64,000 nucleotides of DNA from Solirubrobacterales bacterium (GTDB lineage: Bacteria > Actinomycetota > Thermoleophilia > Solirubrobacterales > Solirubrobacteraceae). Each line of letters starts with the position of its first letter. The stretch's first letter is position 1. The notes below the pieces were generated by a model. That model was not told where the DNA came from. It did no database searches and saw only the letters and a list, made by a program, of their open reading frames with translations. Positions 8,905 to 16,704 of the stretch are shown here, piece by piece. A program made the translations under genes and the position numbers. Location: positions 22,956-86,955 of the forward strand of contig JAFAYV010000053.1 in assembly GCA_019240115.1 (NCBI GenBank). The letters are read 5' to 3'.

Positions 8905-9774
8905 ATGGCCGCGGCGCGGGGAACGGAGGGACTGCAGCCACAGGACCTGGTGCTGACGATGTTCGGCGCCCACGTGCGCCGGCCCGGCGAGACCGTCTGG
9001 TCGGGGGGCATGGTGGAGATCCTCGAGCGGCTCGACTTCACGCCCGGCGCGGCTCGGGCGGCGCTCGCCCGACTCGTCAACCGCGACCTGCTCGAGCGCA
9101 CCCGGGACGGCCGCCTCGTCCACTACTCGCTGACCGCGCGCGCCGCCGCGCTGCTCGCCGACGGCGACCGACGCATCTTCAGCTTCGGGCGCACTCGGCC
9201 CGCCGACGCGTGGACGGTGCTCTGGCACGCGATTCCCGAGGCCCAGCGCGTCGCCCGCTCGCGCTTCGCCACCCGGCTGCGTTTCCTCGGCTTCGGCGCC
9301 GTCCAGGACGCGACCTGGGTGGCGGCGCGCGACCGCGAGCAGGAGGTCCGCCAGCTCCTGCGCGAGCTCGAGATCGAGCCGTACGCGTCGATCCTCGTCG
9401 GACGGCTGTCCCGAGGGCTGTTGCCGATCGCGCTCGTCGCCCAGGCGTGGCGGCTGGACCTGACCGTTGGGCGCTACGAGGCGTTCCTGGCGGAGTTCGA
9501 GTCGCTGCGCTGCCTCGAGGTCCGCGCCGGCCTGTCGCCCGTCGACGCCTTCAAGCGCCGGACGCTGATGCTGCATCGCTTCCGCTCCTTCCCCTCAATC
9601 GATCCCGAGCTGCCCGAGTCGGTCGACTCGGTCGGCGCCCTGCGCGCCCGCGCGGTCGCGTGCTTCGACGAGGTCTACGGTGAGCTCGAGGAGTTCGCCA
9701 CCGCCTACTTCCGCGCCGTCGCCCAGCCCGCGTGCAAGCCGATCGCGCGTGTGGGCGCAATGGATGACATCTGA
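8905..9774 (+). CDS. PaaX family transcriptional regulator
   Basis: A 289-residue regulator from ATG 8905; a GTG at 8881 would add eight residues. PaaX of E. coli represses phenylacetate genes and is released by phenylacetyl-CoA. Seen here: the N-terminal winged helix-turn-helix (QDLVLTMFGAHVRRPGETVWSGGMVEIL, then TPGAARAALARLVNRDLLERTRDGR), the WTVLWHAIPE...R-RLRFLGFG central domain, and the C-terminal YF domain with LPESVDS-like loop. It is placed between the divergent ThDP gene (52-bp gap) and the CoA-ester operon (30-bp gap), so it most likely controls both, with a CoA-thioester ligand as inducer. Confidence 0.9.
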   Translation: MAAARGTEGLQPQDLVLTMFGAHVRRPGETVWSGGMVEILERLDFTPGAARAALARLVNRDLLERTRDGRLVHYSLTARAAALLADGDRRIFSFGRTRPADAWTVLWHAIPEAQRVARSRFATRLRFLGFGAVQDATWVAARDREQEVRQLLRELEIEPYASILVGRLSRGLLPIALVAQAWRLDLTVGRYEAFLAEFESLRCLEVRAGLSPVDAFKRRTLMLHRFRSFPSIDPELPESVDSVGALRARAVACFDEVYGELEEFATAYFRAVAQPACKPIARVGAMDDI

Positions 9775-9793
9775 CCCGGGTCGGGTGTAGACT
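9764..9793 (+). promoter_or_regulatory. Candidate promoter with central palindrome before the CoA-ester operon
   Basis: ATGACA (9764-9769) and TAGACT (9788-9793) are 18 nt apart and could serve as -35 and -10 boxes. The 8-bp palindrome ACCCGGGT (9774-9781) lies in the spacer, a usual operator position. The next gene starts at 9805, about 12 nt past the -10, so its transcript would be almost leaderless. This comes from pattern reading only. Confidence 0.35.
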
Positions 9794-9804
9794 GTGGGCT
9801 GCCG

Positions 9805-10551
9805 ATGGGCCGTTACGTCGTCGTCACGGGAGGCAGCCGCGGGATCGGTCGGGAGATCGTCGCCCGGTTTGCCGCTCTCGGCGACGATGTCATCGCGATC
9901 GCTCGCGATGCCGCGGCGCTGCGTGAGGTGGCCGCCGAGCATCCCGGCAGCGTGCGCGGCATCGAGTGCGACCTCGCGGAGCCCGACCGCGTCGTCGCGC
10001 TGATGCGCGGTTTCGACGAGGTCGACGTCCTCGTCAACAACGCCGGCGTCGCCGACAGCGCGCCGCTGCACCGCACGAGCCTCGAATGCTGGCAGCGGCT
10101 GCTGGCGATCAACGCGACCGCCGCGTTCCTGTGCACGCGCGAGGTGATCGTCGGCATGCGCGAGCGCGACCGCGGGCGGATCATCACCGTCGCCTCGACC
10201 GCGGGGCGCGTCGGCGCCGCCTACGCCAGCGCCTATGCGGCCTCCAAGCATGCCGCGGTCGGGCTCATGCGCTCGGCGGCCGCCGAGCTCCGGGGGACCG
10301 GCGTCACCGCCAACGCCGTCTGTCCCGCGTACGCCGACACCGAGATGACCGCCGCGTCGATCGAACGGATCGCGCAGCGCACCGGGCGCAGCCGCGACGA
10401 CGGCGCCGTGGCGCTCGCCTCGACGTCGCCCCTGGGGCGATTGCTCGCGCCCGGCGAGGTCGCGGCCGCCGTGACGTGGCTGGCCTCCCCGGAGGCTTCG
10501 AGCATCAACGGACAGACCCTGATTCTCGACGGAGGAGGCATCCAGACGTGA
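9805..10551 (+). CDS. SDR family oxidoreductase (FabG-like)
   Basis: A 248-residue classical SDR. Motifs: TGGSRGIG near residue 8, NNAG, catalytic Ser/Tyr/Lys in STAGRVGAAYASAYAASKHA, and NAVCPAYADTEMT followed by the GQTLILDGGG end. In beta-oxidation-like operons such enzymes oxidise 3-hydroxyacyl-CoA esters or dihydroxy-ring intermediates. It is the first gene of a tightly packed plus-strand operon; its TGA overlaps the GTG of the hydratase gene. No strong Shine-Dalgarno is seen, consistent with a near-leaderless start. Confidence 0.9.
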   Translation: MGRYVVVTGGSRGIGREIVARFAALGDDVIAIARDAAALREVAAEHPGSVRGIECDLAEPDRVVALMRGFDEVDVLVNNAGVADSAPLHRTSLECWQRLLAINATAAFLCTREVIVGMRERDRGRIITVASTAGRVGAAYASAYAASKHAAVGLMRSAAAELRGTGVTANAVCPAYADTEMTAASIERIAQRTGRSRDDGAVALASTSPLGRLLAPGEVAAAVTWLASPEASSINGQTLILDGGGIQT

Positions 10552-11375
10552 CGATCTTCCGCGCCTCGGCGCCCCTGACCGAGAGCTGGGGCCACTTCGA
10601 CTTCGCGGTGCACGACGGCGTCGCCCGCATCACGTTCAACCGTCCCGATCGCCTCAACCCGCTGACCTTCGAGGCCTACGCCGATCTGCGCGACCTGCTC
10701 GCCGAACTGCCCCTGCGCGGCGACGCCCGCTCGGTGATCATCACGGGGCAGGGGCGCGGCTTCTGCTCGGGCGGCGACGTCGAGGAGATCATCGGCGAGC
10801 TGCAGACGTTCAAGGCCGCCGATCTCCTCGAGTTCACCCGCATGACCGGCCAGATGATCCGGGCGATCCGCGACTGTCCGCTGCCGGTGGTCGCCGCGAT
10901 CAATGGGATTGCCGCCGGCGCCGGGACCGTCGTCGCGCTCGCCGCGGACTTCCGGCTGCTCGCCGACACCGCCTCGTTCCAGTTCCTGTTCACCCGCGTC
11001 GGGCTGTCGGGCGCCGACATGGGCGCCGCCTACCTGCTGCCACGCGTCGTCGGGCTCGGCCGCGCCACCGAGCTGCTGATGCTCGGCGATCGGATCGACG
11101 CACCGCGCGCGCTCGAGATCGGCCTCGCCACCGAGGTGATGGCGGGCGCGGAGCTGATGGAGCGCGCCGAGGCGCTCGCGCGGCGGCTCGCCGACGGCCC
11201 CGCGCTCGCCTTCGCGACGACCAAACGGCTGATCTCCCGCGAGCTCGACATGGACCTCGCCGGCGCGGTCGAGTTCGACGCCGCCAACCAGGCGCTGCTG
11301 ATGCTCGCCGACGACCACCGCGAGTTCTACGCCGCGTGGGCGGAGAAGCGCCCGCCGCAGTGGAAGGGGTCCTGA
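10548..11375 (+). CDS. Enoyl-CoA hydratase/isomerase family protein
   Basis: A 275-residue crotonase-fold protein starting at GTG 10548, within a GTGA overlap, with a near-perfect GGAGGAGG Shine-Dalgarno at 10531-10538. The first oxyanion-hole region is GRGFCSGGDVEEI and the second is NGIAAGAGTVVALAADFRL; a further conserved stretch is LFTRVGLSGADMGAAYLLPRVVG. Glu residues at the classical catalytic positions are not clearly conserved, so hydratase, ring hydrolase and isomerase roles all remain open. The operon position between an SDR and a RidA-like gene suggests action on a ring or opened-ring CoA thioester. Confidence 0.88.
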   Translation: MTIFRASAPLTESWGHFDFAVHDGVARITFNRPDRLNPLTFEAYADLRDLLAELPLRGDARSVIITGQGRGFCSGGDVEEIIGELQTFKAADLLEFTRMTGQMIRAIRDCPLPVVAAINGIAAGAGTVVALAADFRLLADTASFQFLFTRVGLSGADMGAAYLLPRVVGLGRATELLMLGDRIDAPRALEIGLATEVMAGAELMERAEALARRLADGPALAFATTKRLISRELDMDLAGAVEFDAANQALLMLADDHREFYAAWAEKRPPQWKGS

Positions 11376-11378
11376 GCG

Positions 11379-11792
11379 ATGGCCAACGAGATCATCAACA
11401 CCCCGTCGCTCGGCGACCCCGTCGGCTTCGCCCACGCCGTCGCCGCCGACTGCAACGGCCGGCTCGTGTTCCTCGGCGGGCAGACCGCGCTGACCCCCGA
11501 GGGCACGATCTCGGGTCCGAGCCTGCCCGAGCAGCTCGACGTCGCCGCCGGCAACGTCGTGGCGGCGCTGCGGACCGCCGGCGGTGAGCCGCGGGACATC
11601 GTCTCGATGCAGATCTTCGTCACCGACCCGGCCGACTACAGGCGCCAGCTCCCCGCGCTGGGCCGCGTGTGGCGGGCGCACTTCGGGCACCACTTCCCGG
11701 CGACCGGCCTGTTCGGCGTCACCCGGCTGTTCGACGACGAGGCGCTGATCGAGCTGATGGCGGTCGCCGTCGTCCCCGCGGTGCGACGATGA
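11379..11792 (+). CDS. RidA/YjgF/YER057c family protein lacking the archetypal arginine
   Basis: A 137-residue trimer-forming RidA-fold protein. The core FLGGQTALTPEGTI...DVAAGNVVAALRTAGGEPRDIVSMQIFVTD is characteristic. RidA enzymes hydrolyse reactive enamines/imines to ketones and ammonia, using an Arg (Arg105 in the Salmonella enzyme, within PAR) and a downstream Glu. Here the equivalent stretch is FPATG, with Thr109 where the Arg is expected, while Glu125 remains. It therefore belongs to a non-archetypal Rid subgroup and may not deaminate by the usual mechanism. The gene lies between the hydratase gene (3-nt gap) and the acyl-CoA dehydrogenase gene (ATGA overlap). Confidence 0.85.
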   Translation: MANEIINTPSLGDPVGFAHAVAADCNGRLVFLGGQTALTPEGTISGPSLPEQLDVAAGNVVAALRTAGGEPRDIVSMQIFVTDPADYRRQLPALGRVWRAHFGHHFPATGLFGVTRLFDDEALIELMAVAVVPAVRR

Positions 11793-12976
11793 CGACGGCC
11801 ACCTCGTCGCCCGCCTCCGCGCTCGACGCCCACCTCGACGCCGGCGCGCGCGAGCTGCTCGCCGACACCGAGCGCCGGGCCAGCGAGGTGTTCGCGCCGC
11901 TCGCGCGACGCGGACGCGACGGCGAGGTCGATCGGGCGCTGCTGGCCGCCCTCGCCGAGCAGGGGCTGCTCGCGCGTCTGCTCAGCCGCGACGCCGGCGG
12001 CTGGCGGTCGGAGATCTCGGCGCTGGCGCTGTGCCTGATCCGCGAGGGCCTGGCCCGCTGGTGCACCGCCGCCGAGACCGCGTTCGCGATGCAGGGGCTC
12101 GGCAGCTTCCCGCTGCTGCAGTCGGGCACCCGGGAGGCGATCGAGGAGTGGATCCCGCGGGTCGCCTCCGGCGAGGCCGCCGCAGGGTTCGCCCTGTCCG
12201 AGCCCCAGGCGGGCAGCGACGTCGCCGGGCTCGCGCTGTCGGCGAGGCGCGACGACGACGCCGGTGGCTGGCGGTTGAACGGCCAGAAGACCTGGATCTC
12301 CAACGCCCCCGACGCCGACGTCTACTCCGTGTTCGCGCGCACGACGCCCGGCGCGGGCGCGCGGGGGCTGACCGCGTTCCTCGTGCCCGGAGGCGCTGAG
12401 GGGCTGATCGGGCACCGGATCGAGCTCGTCTCGCCGCATCCGATCGGGACGCTCGTGTTCGAGGACGTGCGCGTCCCGCCGGAATACGTGCTCGGCGAGG
12501 TCGACCACGGGTTCGCGGTGGCGATGCGAACGCTCGACATGTTCCGGCCGAGCGTCGGCGCGTTCGCCGTGGGGATGGCGCGGGCGGCGATCGACGCGAC
12601 CATCGCGTACACGAGCGAGCGCGAGGCGTTCGGGGGCCCGCTGGCCCGGATGCAGGCCGTCCGCCATCGCCTCGCCGACGTCGCCACCCGGGTGCAGGCG
12701 GCGCGCCTGCTCGTCCACGCGGCGGCCTCGGCGTACGACGCCGGGGTCTCACCCACGACCGAGGCGGCGGCGATGGCCAAGCTGATGGCGACCGAGGTCG
12801 CGCAGGAGGCCGTCGACGCGGCCATCCAGCTGCACGGTGCGACCGCGTTGCGACGCGGCCACCTGCTCGAGCACCTGTATCGCGAGGTGCGCGCGCCGCG
12901 GATCTACGAGGGAGCGTCCGAGATCCAGCGCGAGATCATCGCGCGCGCGATGTTCGCCCGGACAGAGGGGCGATGA
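11789..12976 (+). CDS. Acyl-CoA dehydrogenase
   Basis: A 395-residue FAD enzyme starting at ATG 11789, in an ATGA overlap with the RidA gene. It has the FALSEPQAGSDVAGL FAD/substrate signature, LNGQKTWISNA, the C-terminal helical domain with QAVRHRLADVATRVQAARLLVHAAA, and IYEGASEIQREIIAR with the catalytic Glu at the usual place. It introduces a 2,3-double bond into an acyl-CoA and hands electrons to ETF. Inside this operon the substrate is likely a cyclic or branched CoA ester, not a straight fatty acid. Length is typical and all key regions are intact. Confidence 0.92.
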   Translation: MTTATSSPASALDAHLDAGARELLADTERRASEVFAPLARRGRDGEVDRALLAALAEQGLLARLLSRDAGGWRSEISALALCLIREGLARWCTAAETAFAMQGLGSFPLLQSGTREAIEEWIPRVASGEAAAGFALSEPQAGSDVAGLALSARRDDDAGGWRLNGQKTWISNAPDADVYSVFARTTPGAGARGLTAFLVPGGAEGLIGHRIELVSPHPIGTLVFEDVRVPPEYVLGEVDHGFAVAMRTLDMFRPSVGAFAVGMARAAIDATIAYTSEREAFGGPLARMQAVRHRLADVATRVQAARLLVHAAASAYDAGVSPTTEAAAMAKLMATEVAQEAVDAAIQLHGATALRRGHLLEHLYREVRAPRIYEGASEIQREIIARAMFARTEGR

Positions 12977-15333
12977 GGGTCGCGATCCGCGGCGGGGGCC
13001 CGGGCGGCCTATACGCGGCGATCCTGCTCCGCCGGCTCGACCACGAGGTGACGGTGTGGGAGCGCAACGCCCACGACGACACGTTCGGCTTCGGCGTCGT
13101 CTTCTCCGACGAGACGCTCGCCGGCTTCCAAGCCGCGGATCCGCCGACCTATCGCGCGATCGCCGACAGCTTCGCGCGCTGGGGCGAGATCGACATCTTC
13201 TACCGCGGCGAGCGTCGAACTTCGGGCGGACACGGGTTCTCGGCGTTGAGCCGCAAGCGGCTGCTGACGATCCTGCAGGATCGGGCGGTTGCGCTCGGAG
13301 CCGACGTGCACTTCCTCACCGAGTCGCCGCCGCTGGAGGAGCTCTGCGCCGGCCACGACCTCGTCATCGGGGCTGACGGGGTCAACAGCGCGACGCGTAC
13401 CGAGCGCGCGGAGGCGTTCGCGCCGAGCATCGACCGTCGGCTGTCGAAGTTCATGTGGCTCGGCACCGATCTCGTCTTCGAGGCGTTCACCTTCCACATC
13501 GTGGAGACCGAGTGGGGGGTGTTCCAGATCCACGCCTACCCATACGACGACACGATGAGCACCTTCATCGTCGAGACCGACGAGGCGACCTGGCAGCGCG
13601 CCGGCCTGCACCGCAGCGAGGCGCTCGAACTCGCGCCGGGCGTCAGCGACGAGGCGAGCATCGACGTCTGCCGGCGCCTGTTCGCCGACATCCTCGATGG
13701 ACACGAGCTGATCGGATCGGGCTCGCGCTGGCTGAACTTCAACACGGTGCGCAACGCCCGCTGGCACGACGGCAACGTCGTCCTGCTCGGCGACGCGGCG
13801 CACACCGCCCACTTCTCGATCGGCTCGGGTACGAAGCTCGCGATGGAGGACGCGATCGCGCTCGCCTGGGCATTTCGCGCCGCCGGGGACGGGGGCGACG
13901 TCGGACCGGTCCTGCAGCGCTACGAGGATGCGCGGCGCGACGACGTCGCGAGCACCCAGCGCGCGGCCCAGGCGAGCCTCGAGTGGTTCGAGAACATCGC
14001 ACGCTACGTCGGCCAGACCGCCGACGAGTTCGCCTTCAACCTCCTCACCCGCAGCCGCCGGATCACCTACGACAACCTCCGGATGCGCGACGACGCCTTC
14101 GTGGACGGCGTCGACGACACCTTCGCCGCTCGCGCCATGCCCGAGCTCGAGGGCGATCCACCGCCGCCGATGTTCTTCCCCTTCCGCCTCCGCGCGCTCG
14201 AGCTCTCAAACCGCGTCGTCGTCTCGCCCATGGACATGTACGCCGCGCAGGACGGGCGGGTCGGCGACTTCCACCTCGTCCACCTCGGCAGCCGCGGCGT
14301 CGGCGGCGCCGGCCTCGTCATGACCGAGATGGTCTGCGTCTCGTCCGAGGGGCGGATCACGCTCGGCTGCGGCGGCCTCTACGACGACGACCAGATCGCT
14401 GGGTGGGCGCGGATCGTCGCCTTCATCCACGGGCAGACGCGCGCGAAGATCGGCTGCCAGATCGGCCACAGCGGCCGCAAGGGCTCGACGCGGCTGCTCT
14501 GGGAGGGCGACCACGAGCCGCTGCAACGCGGCTGGCCGGTGATCGCGCCCTCGCCGCTGCCCTACTTCCCGCACAGCCCCGTGCCGCGCGAGATGACCCG
14601 CGCCGACCTCGAGCAGGTGCGCGGCGAGTTCGTTGCCGCCGCGCGGCGCGCCGAGGCGTGCGGGTTCGACCTGCTTGAGATCCACATGGCGCACGGCTAC
14701 CTGCTCTCGTCGTTCCTCTCCCCGCTGACCAACGTCCGCGAGGACGAGTTCGGCGGTGATCTGGCGGGGCGCGCCCGGTTCCCGCTCGAGGTGTTCGCCG
14801 CCTGCCGCGCGGTCTGGCCCGCCGAGAAGCCGATGGCGGCCCGGATCTCCGCCACCGATTGGGTGCCGGGCGGCTTCACCGGCGGCGACGCGGTCGCGCT
14901 CGCCCGCATGCTCGCCGACCACGGCTGCGACCTCGTCGACGTCTCGACCGGCCAGGTGTCGCCCGACCAGCGTCCGGCCTACGGGCGCAGCTACCAGACC
15001 CCGTTCGCCGACCGGATCCGCCACGAGGTGGACATCGCGACGATGGCGGTGGGCGCGATCTCCAGCCACGAGGATGTCAACACGATCATCCTCTCGGGCC
15101 GGGCCGATCTGTGCGCGCTGGGGCGACCGCACCTCTACGACCCGTACTGGACGTTGCACGCGGCGGCCGAGCAGGGCCTCGGCGAGGAGCCGTGGATCGT
15201 CAACTACCGCGCCGGCAGCCGGCGGCCGAACGACGGGCGCGCGGAGGCCGCCAAGGCGCCGCCGCGGGCGTCGCACGACGGCGCGCCGGCGGCGCCGCAG
15301 CGTTTTGCACCGCGGGCGGTCGCGTCGCCCTAG
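12973..15333 (+). CDS. Two-domain FAD monooxygenase / old-yellow-enzyme reductase (2-aminobenzoyl-CoA or salicylyl-CoA type)
   Basis: A 786-residue fusion starting in an ATGA overlap. Residues 1 to about 385 form a class A flavin monooxygenase: GGGPGGLYAAILL, VIGADGVNSATR and VVLLGDAAHTAHFSIGSGTKLAMEDA. From about 395 an old-yellow-enzyme TIM barrel follows: FRLRALELSNRVVVSPM, GCQIGHSGRKGST, HMAHGYLLSSFLSPLTN-R-DEFGG and CALGRPHLYDPYW. This architecture is known from 2-aminobenzoyl-CoA monooxygenase/reductase of Azoarcus evansii and from salicylyl-CoA 5-hydroxylase-type proteins. The first hydroxylates and then reduces the ring of the CoA ester. The neighbouring tryptophan dioxygenase favours the aminobenzoyl substrate. 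The last 40 residues are a disordered Ala/Arg-rich tail. Confidence 0.9.
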   Translation: MRVAIRGGGPGGLYAAILLRRLDHEVTVWERNAHDDTFGFGVVFSDETLAGFQAADPPTYRAIADSFARWGEIDIFYRGERRTSGGHGFSALSRKRLLTILQDRAVALGADVHFLTESPPLEELCAGHDLVIGADGVNSATRTERAEAFAPSIDRRLSKFMWLGTDLVFEAFTFHIVETEWGVFQIHAYPYDDTMSTFIVETDEATWQRAGLHRSEALELAPGVSDEASIDVCRRLFADILDGHELIGSGSRWLNFNTVRNARWHDGNVVLLGDAAHTAHFSIGSGTKLAMEDAIALAWAFRAAGDGGDVGPVLQRYEDARRDDVASTQRAAQASLEWFENIARYVGQTADEFAFNLLTRSRRITYDNLRMRDDAFVDGVDDTFAARAMPELEGDPPPPMFFPFRLRALELSNRVVVSPMDMYAAQDGRVGDFHLVHLGSRGVGGAGLVMTEMVCVSSEGRITLGCGGLYDDDQIAGWARIVAFIHGQTRAKIGCQIGHSGRKGSTRLLWEGDHEPLQRGWPVIAPSPLPYFPHSPVPREMTRADLEQVRGEFVAAARRAEACGFDLLEIHMAHGYLLSSFLSPLTNVREDEFGGDLAGRARFPLEVFAACRAVWPAEKPMAARISATDWVPGGFTGGDAVALARMLADHGCDLVDVSTGQVSPDQRPAYGRSYQTPFADRIRHEVDIATMAVGAISSHEDVNTIILSGRADLCALGRPHLYDPYWTLHAAAEQGLGEEPWIVNYRAGSRRPNDGRAEAAKAPPRASHDGAPAAPQRFAPRAVASP

Positions 15334-16157
15334 AGCGCGCTTCGGATCTGCCAGAGGTCGGGGAACGCGGGGCGCAGCAGCGTCCTCGCCAGGGTCGCGG
15401 CCCCCGAGGTGCCGCCGGTGCCGCGCTTGTCGCCGATCGTCCGGCGGACCATCTGGACGTGGCGGTAGCGCCACTCCATGACCGCCTCGTCGAGGTCGAC
15501 CATCCGCTCGCAGAGACGCGCCGCGTCGCCGTCGTCGCGGTAGACGGCGAGCAGCGCGCGCTGGACGCCCTCTGACGGCGCAGCCGGTGCGGTGACGTCG
15601 CGCCGCAGCGCGTCGGCGGGGATCGGATAGCCCCGCGCGGCGAGATAGCCGAGGAAGCCGTCGTACAGCGACGGCTCCCGGAGCGCGGCGGCGATCGCGG
15701 CGTGCTCGGGCGCCCGCGGATCGTAGGGGGCGAGCATCGCCTCCGGCTCGCGGCGCCCGAGCATCGCCTCCAGGCGCCGGAACTGCGCCGACTGAAAGCC
15801 GCTGCCCTCCTGCAGGCGGTCGCGGAACGCGGTGAACTGCAGCGGGGTCATCGTCTCGAGCACGTCGATCTGGGCGACGACCGTCTTGAGCACGGTCAGC
15901 ATCCGCGTGACCGTCGCCAGCGCCTGCGAGGTGGCGACGGCGTTCAGCTGGCGGCGGAACTGCGCGCCCTCGTGCAGCAGCTGCTTGAACCACAGCTCGT
16001 AGACCTGATGGATGACGATGAACAGCAGCTCGTCGTGCTCCTCGGAGCGCGGGCGCTGAGCCCCGAGCAGCTCGTCGAGCGCGAGGTAGGTGCTGTAGTT
16101 CAGCGCCTCCCGGTGGGGCGCCGAGGTCGGCCCAGACGTGGCCTTTGCGGTCGCCAG
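15330..16157 (-). CDS. kynA: Tryptophan 2,3-dioxygenase, apparent CTG start
   Basis: A haem enzyme that opens the indole ring of tryptophan to give N-formylkynurenine. The frame reads LNYSTYLALDELL, then HDELLFIVIHQVYELWFKQLLHE (distal His and substrate pocket), and ends with MEWRYRHVQMVRRTIGDKRGTGGTSG (proximal haem His and the C-terminal GTGG loop). No in-frame ATG, GTG or TTG exists between the conserved N-terminal residues and the preceding gene. CTG at 16157 follows GGGAGGGG at good spacing and gives a 275-residue protein of normal length. Starting at the first Met (15902) would delete the haem pocket. Its stop codon overlaps that of the monooxygenase gene (CTAG at 15330-15333). Confidence 0.88.
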   Translation of the reverse strand: MATAKATSGPTSAPHREALNYSTYLALDELLGAQRPRSEEHDELLFIVIHQVYELWFKQLLHEGAQFRRQLNAVATSQALATVTRMLTVLKTVVAQIDVLETMTPLQFTAFRDRLQEGSGFQSAQFRRLEAMLGRREPEAMLAPYDPRAPEHAAIAAALREPSLYDGFLGYLAARGYPIPADALRRDVTAPAAPSEGVQRALLAVYRDDGDAARLCERMVDLDEAVMEWRYRHVQMVRRTIGDKRGTGGTSGAATLARTLLRPAFPDLWQIRSAL

Positions 16158-16186
16158 GCCCCCGCCCCTCCCGCGGCGATCGGACC

Positions 16187-16495
16187 TCAGCGCGTCGCGG
16201 TCGTCGCCAGGGACGACATCACCACCTCGCCGATGTCGCTCTGCTGCAGCTTGACGAGCTCATCGATGTGCTCCGCGACCCACGCGGCCGCGGAGTCCTG
16301 CGCGGCGTCGGCTTGCGCCGAGGACGCCCAGTGCGACACCGAGAACAGCCCCGCCGATGCCGCGATGAGCTCGTAGGACTGAAATCCCGGCCGCCCGCGG
16401 AAGATCTCGAGCATCCCGCCGGGCTCCTGCACCCTGCGCACCACCTCCTCGAAGGTCCCCGATTTCAACCTGTAGAAGGCGACACGAACATGCAT
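16187..16495 (-). CDS. ABM-domain (YgiN-type) protein
   Basis: A 102-residue ferredoxin-like protein of the antibiotic-biosynthesis-monooxygenase family, reading MHVRVAFYRLKSGTFEEVVRRVQEPGGMLEIFRGRPGFQSYELIAA...VSHWASSAQADAA. Such dimers act as cofactor-free monooxygenases, haem-degrading proteins or stress proteins. Here the gene is 29 bp upstream of tryptophan dioxygenase in the same direction and so is probably co-transcribed with it. A weak AAGGGTG precedes the ATG. The short spacing suggests it supports tryptophan or quinol chemistry, but no catalytic residue can be assigned. Confidence 0.75.
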   Translation of the reverse strand: MHVRVAFYRLKSGTFEEVVRRVQEPGGMLEIFRGRPGFQSYELIAASAGLFSVSHWASSAQADAAQDSAAAWVAEHIDELVKLQQSDIGEVVMSSLATTATR

Positions 16496-16704
16496 GGTTC
16501 ACCCTTTCGCGAACGGCGGTACGACCTCGAAGGCTAGGCACCGTGCGTGGCGGCGTCAACGCTCCCTATACTCGTGCACCTGCCCCCCGGCCACGGCACG
16601 GCCCTCGGGCACCGACTCGTGGAGCGCTGTCGCATGGGGGTTCAGCATCAGTCACCAACAGCCGGGAAGGCCCCAGCGATGGCGGCGCACCCGCGAGGTC
16701 AATA

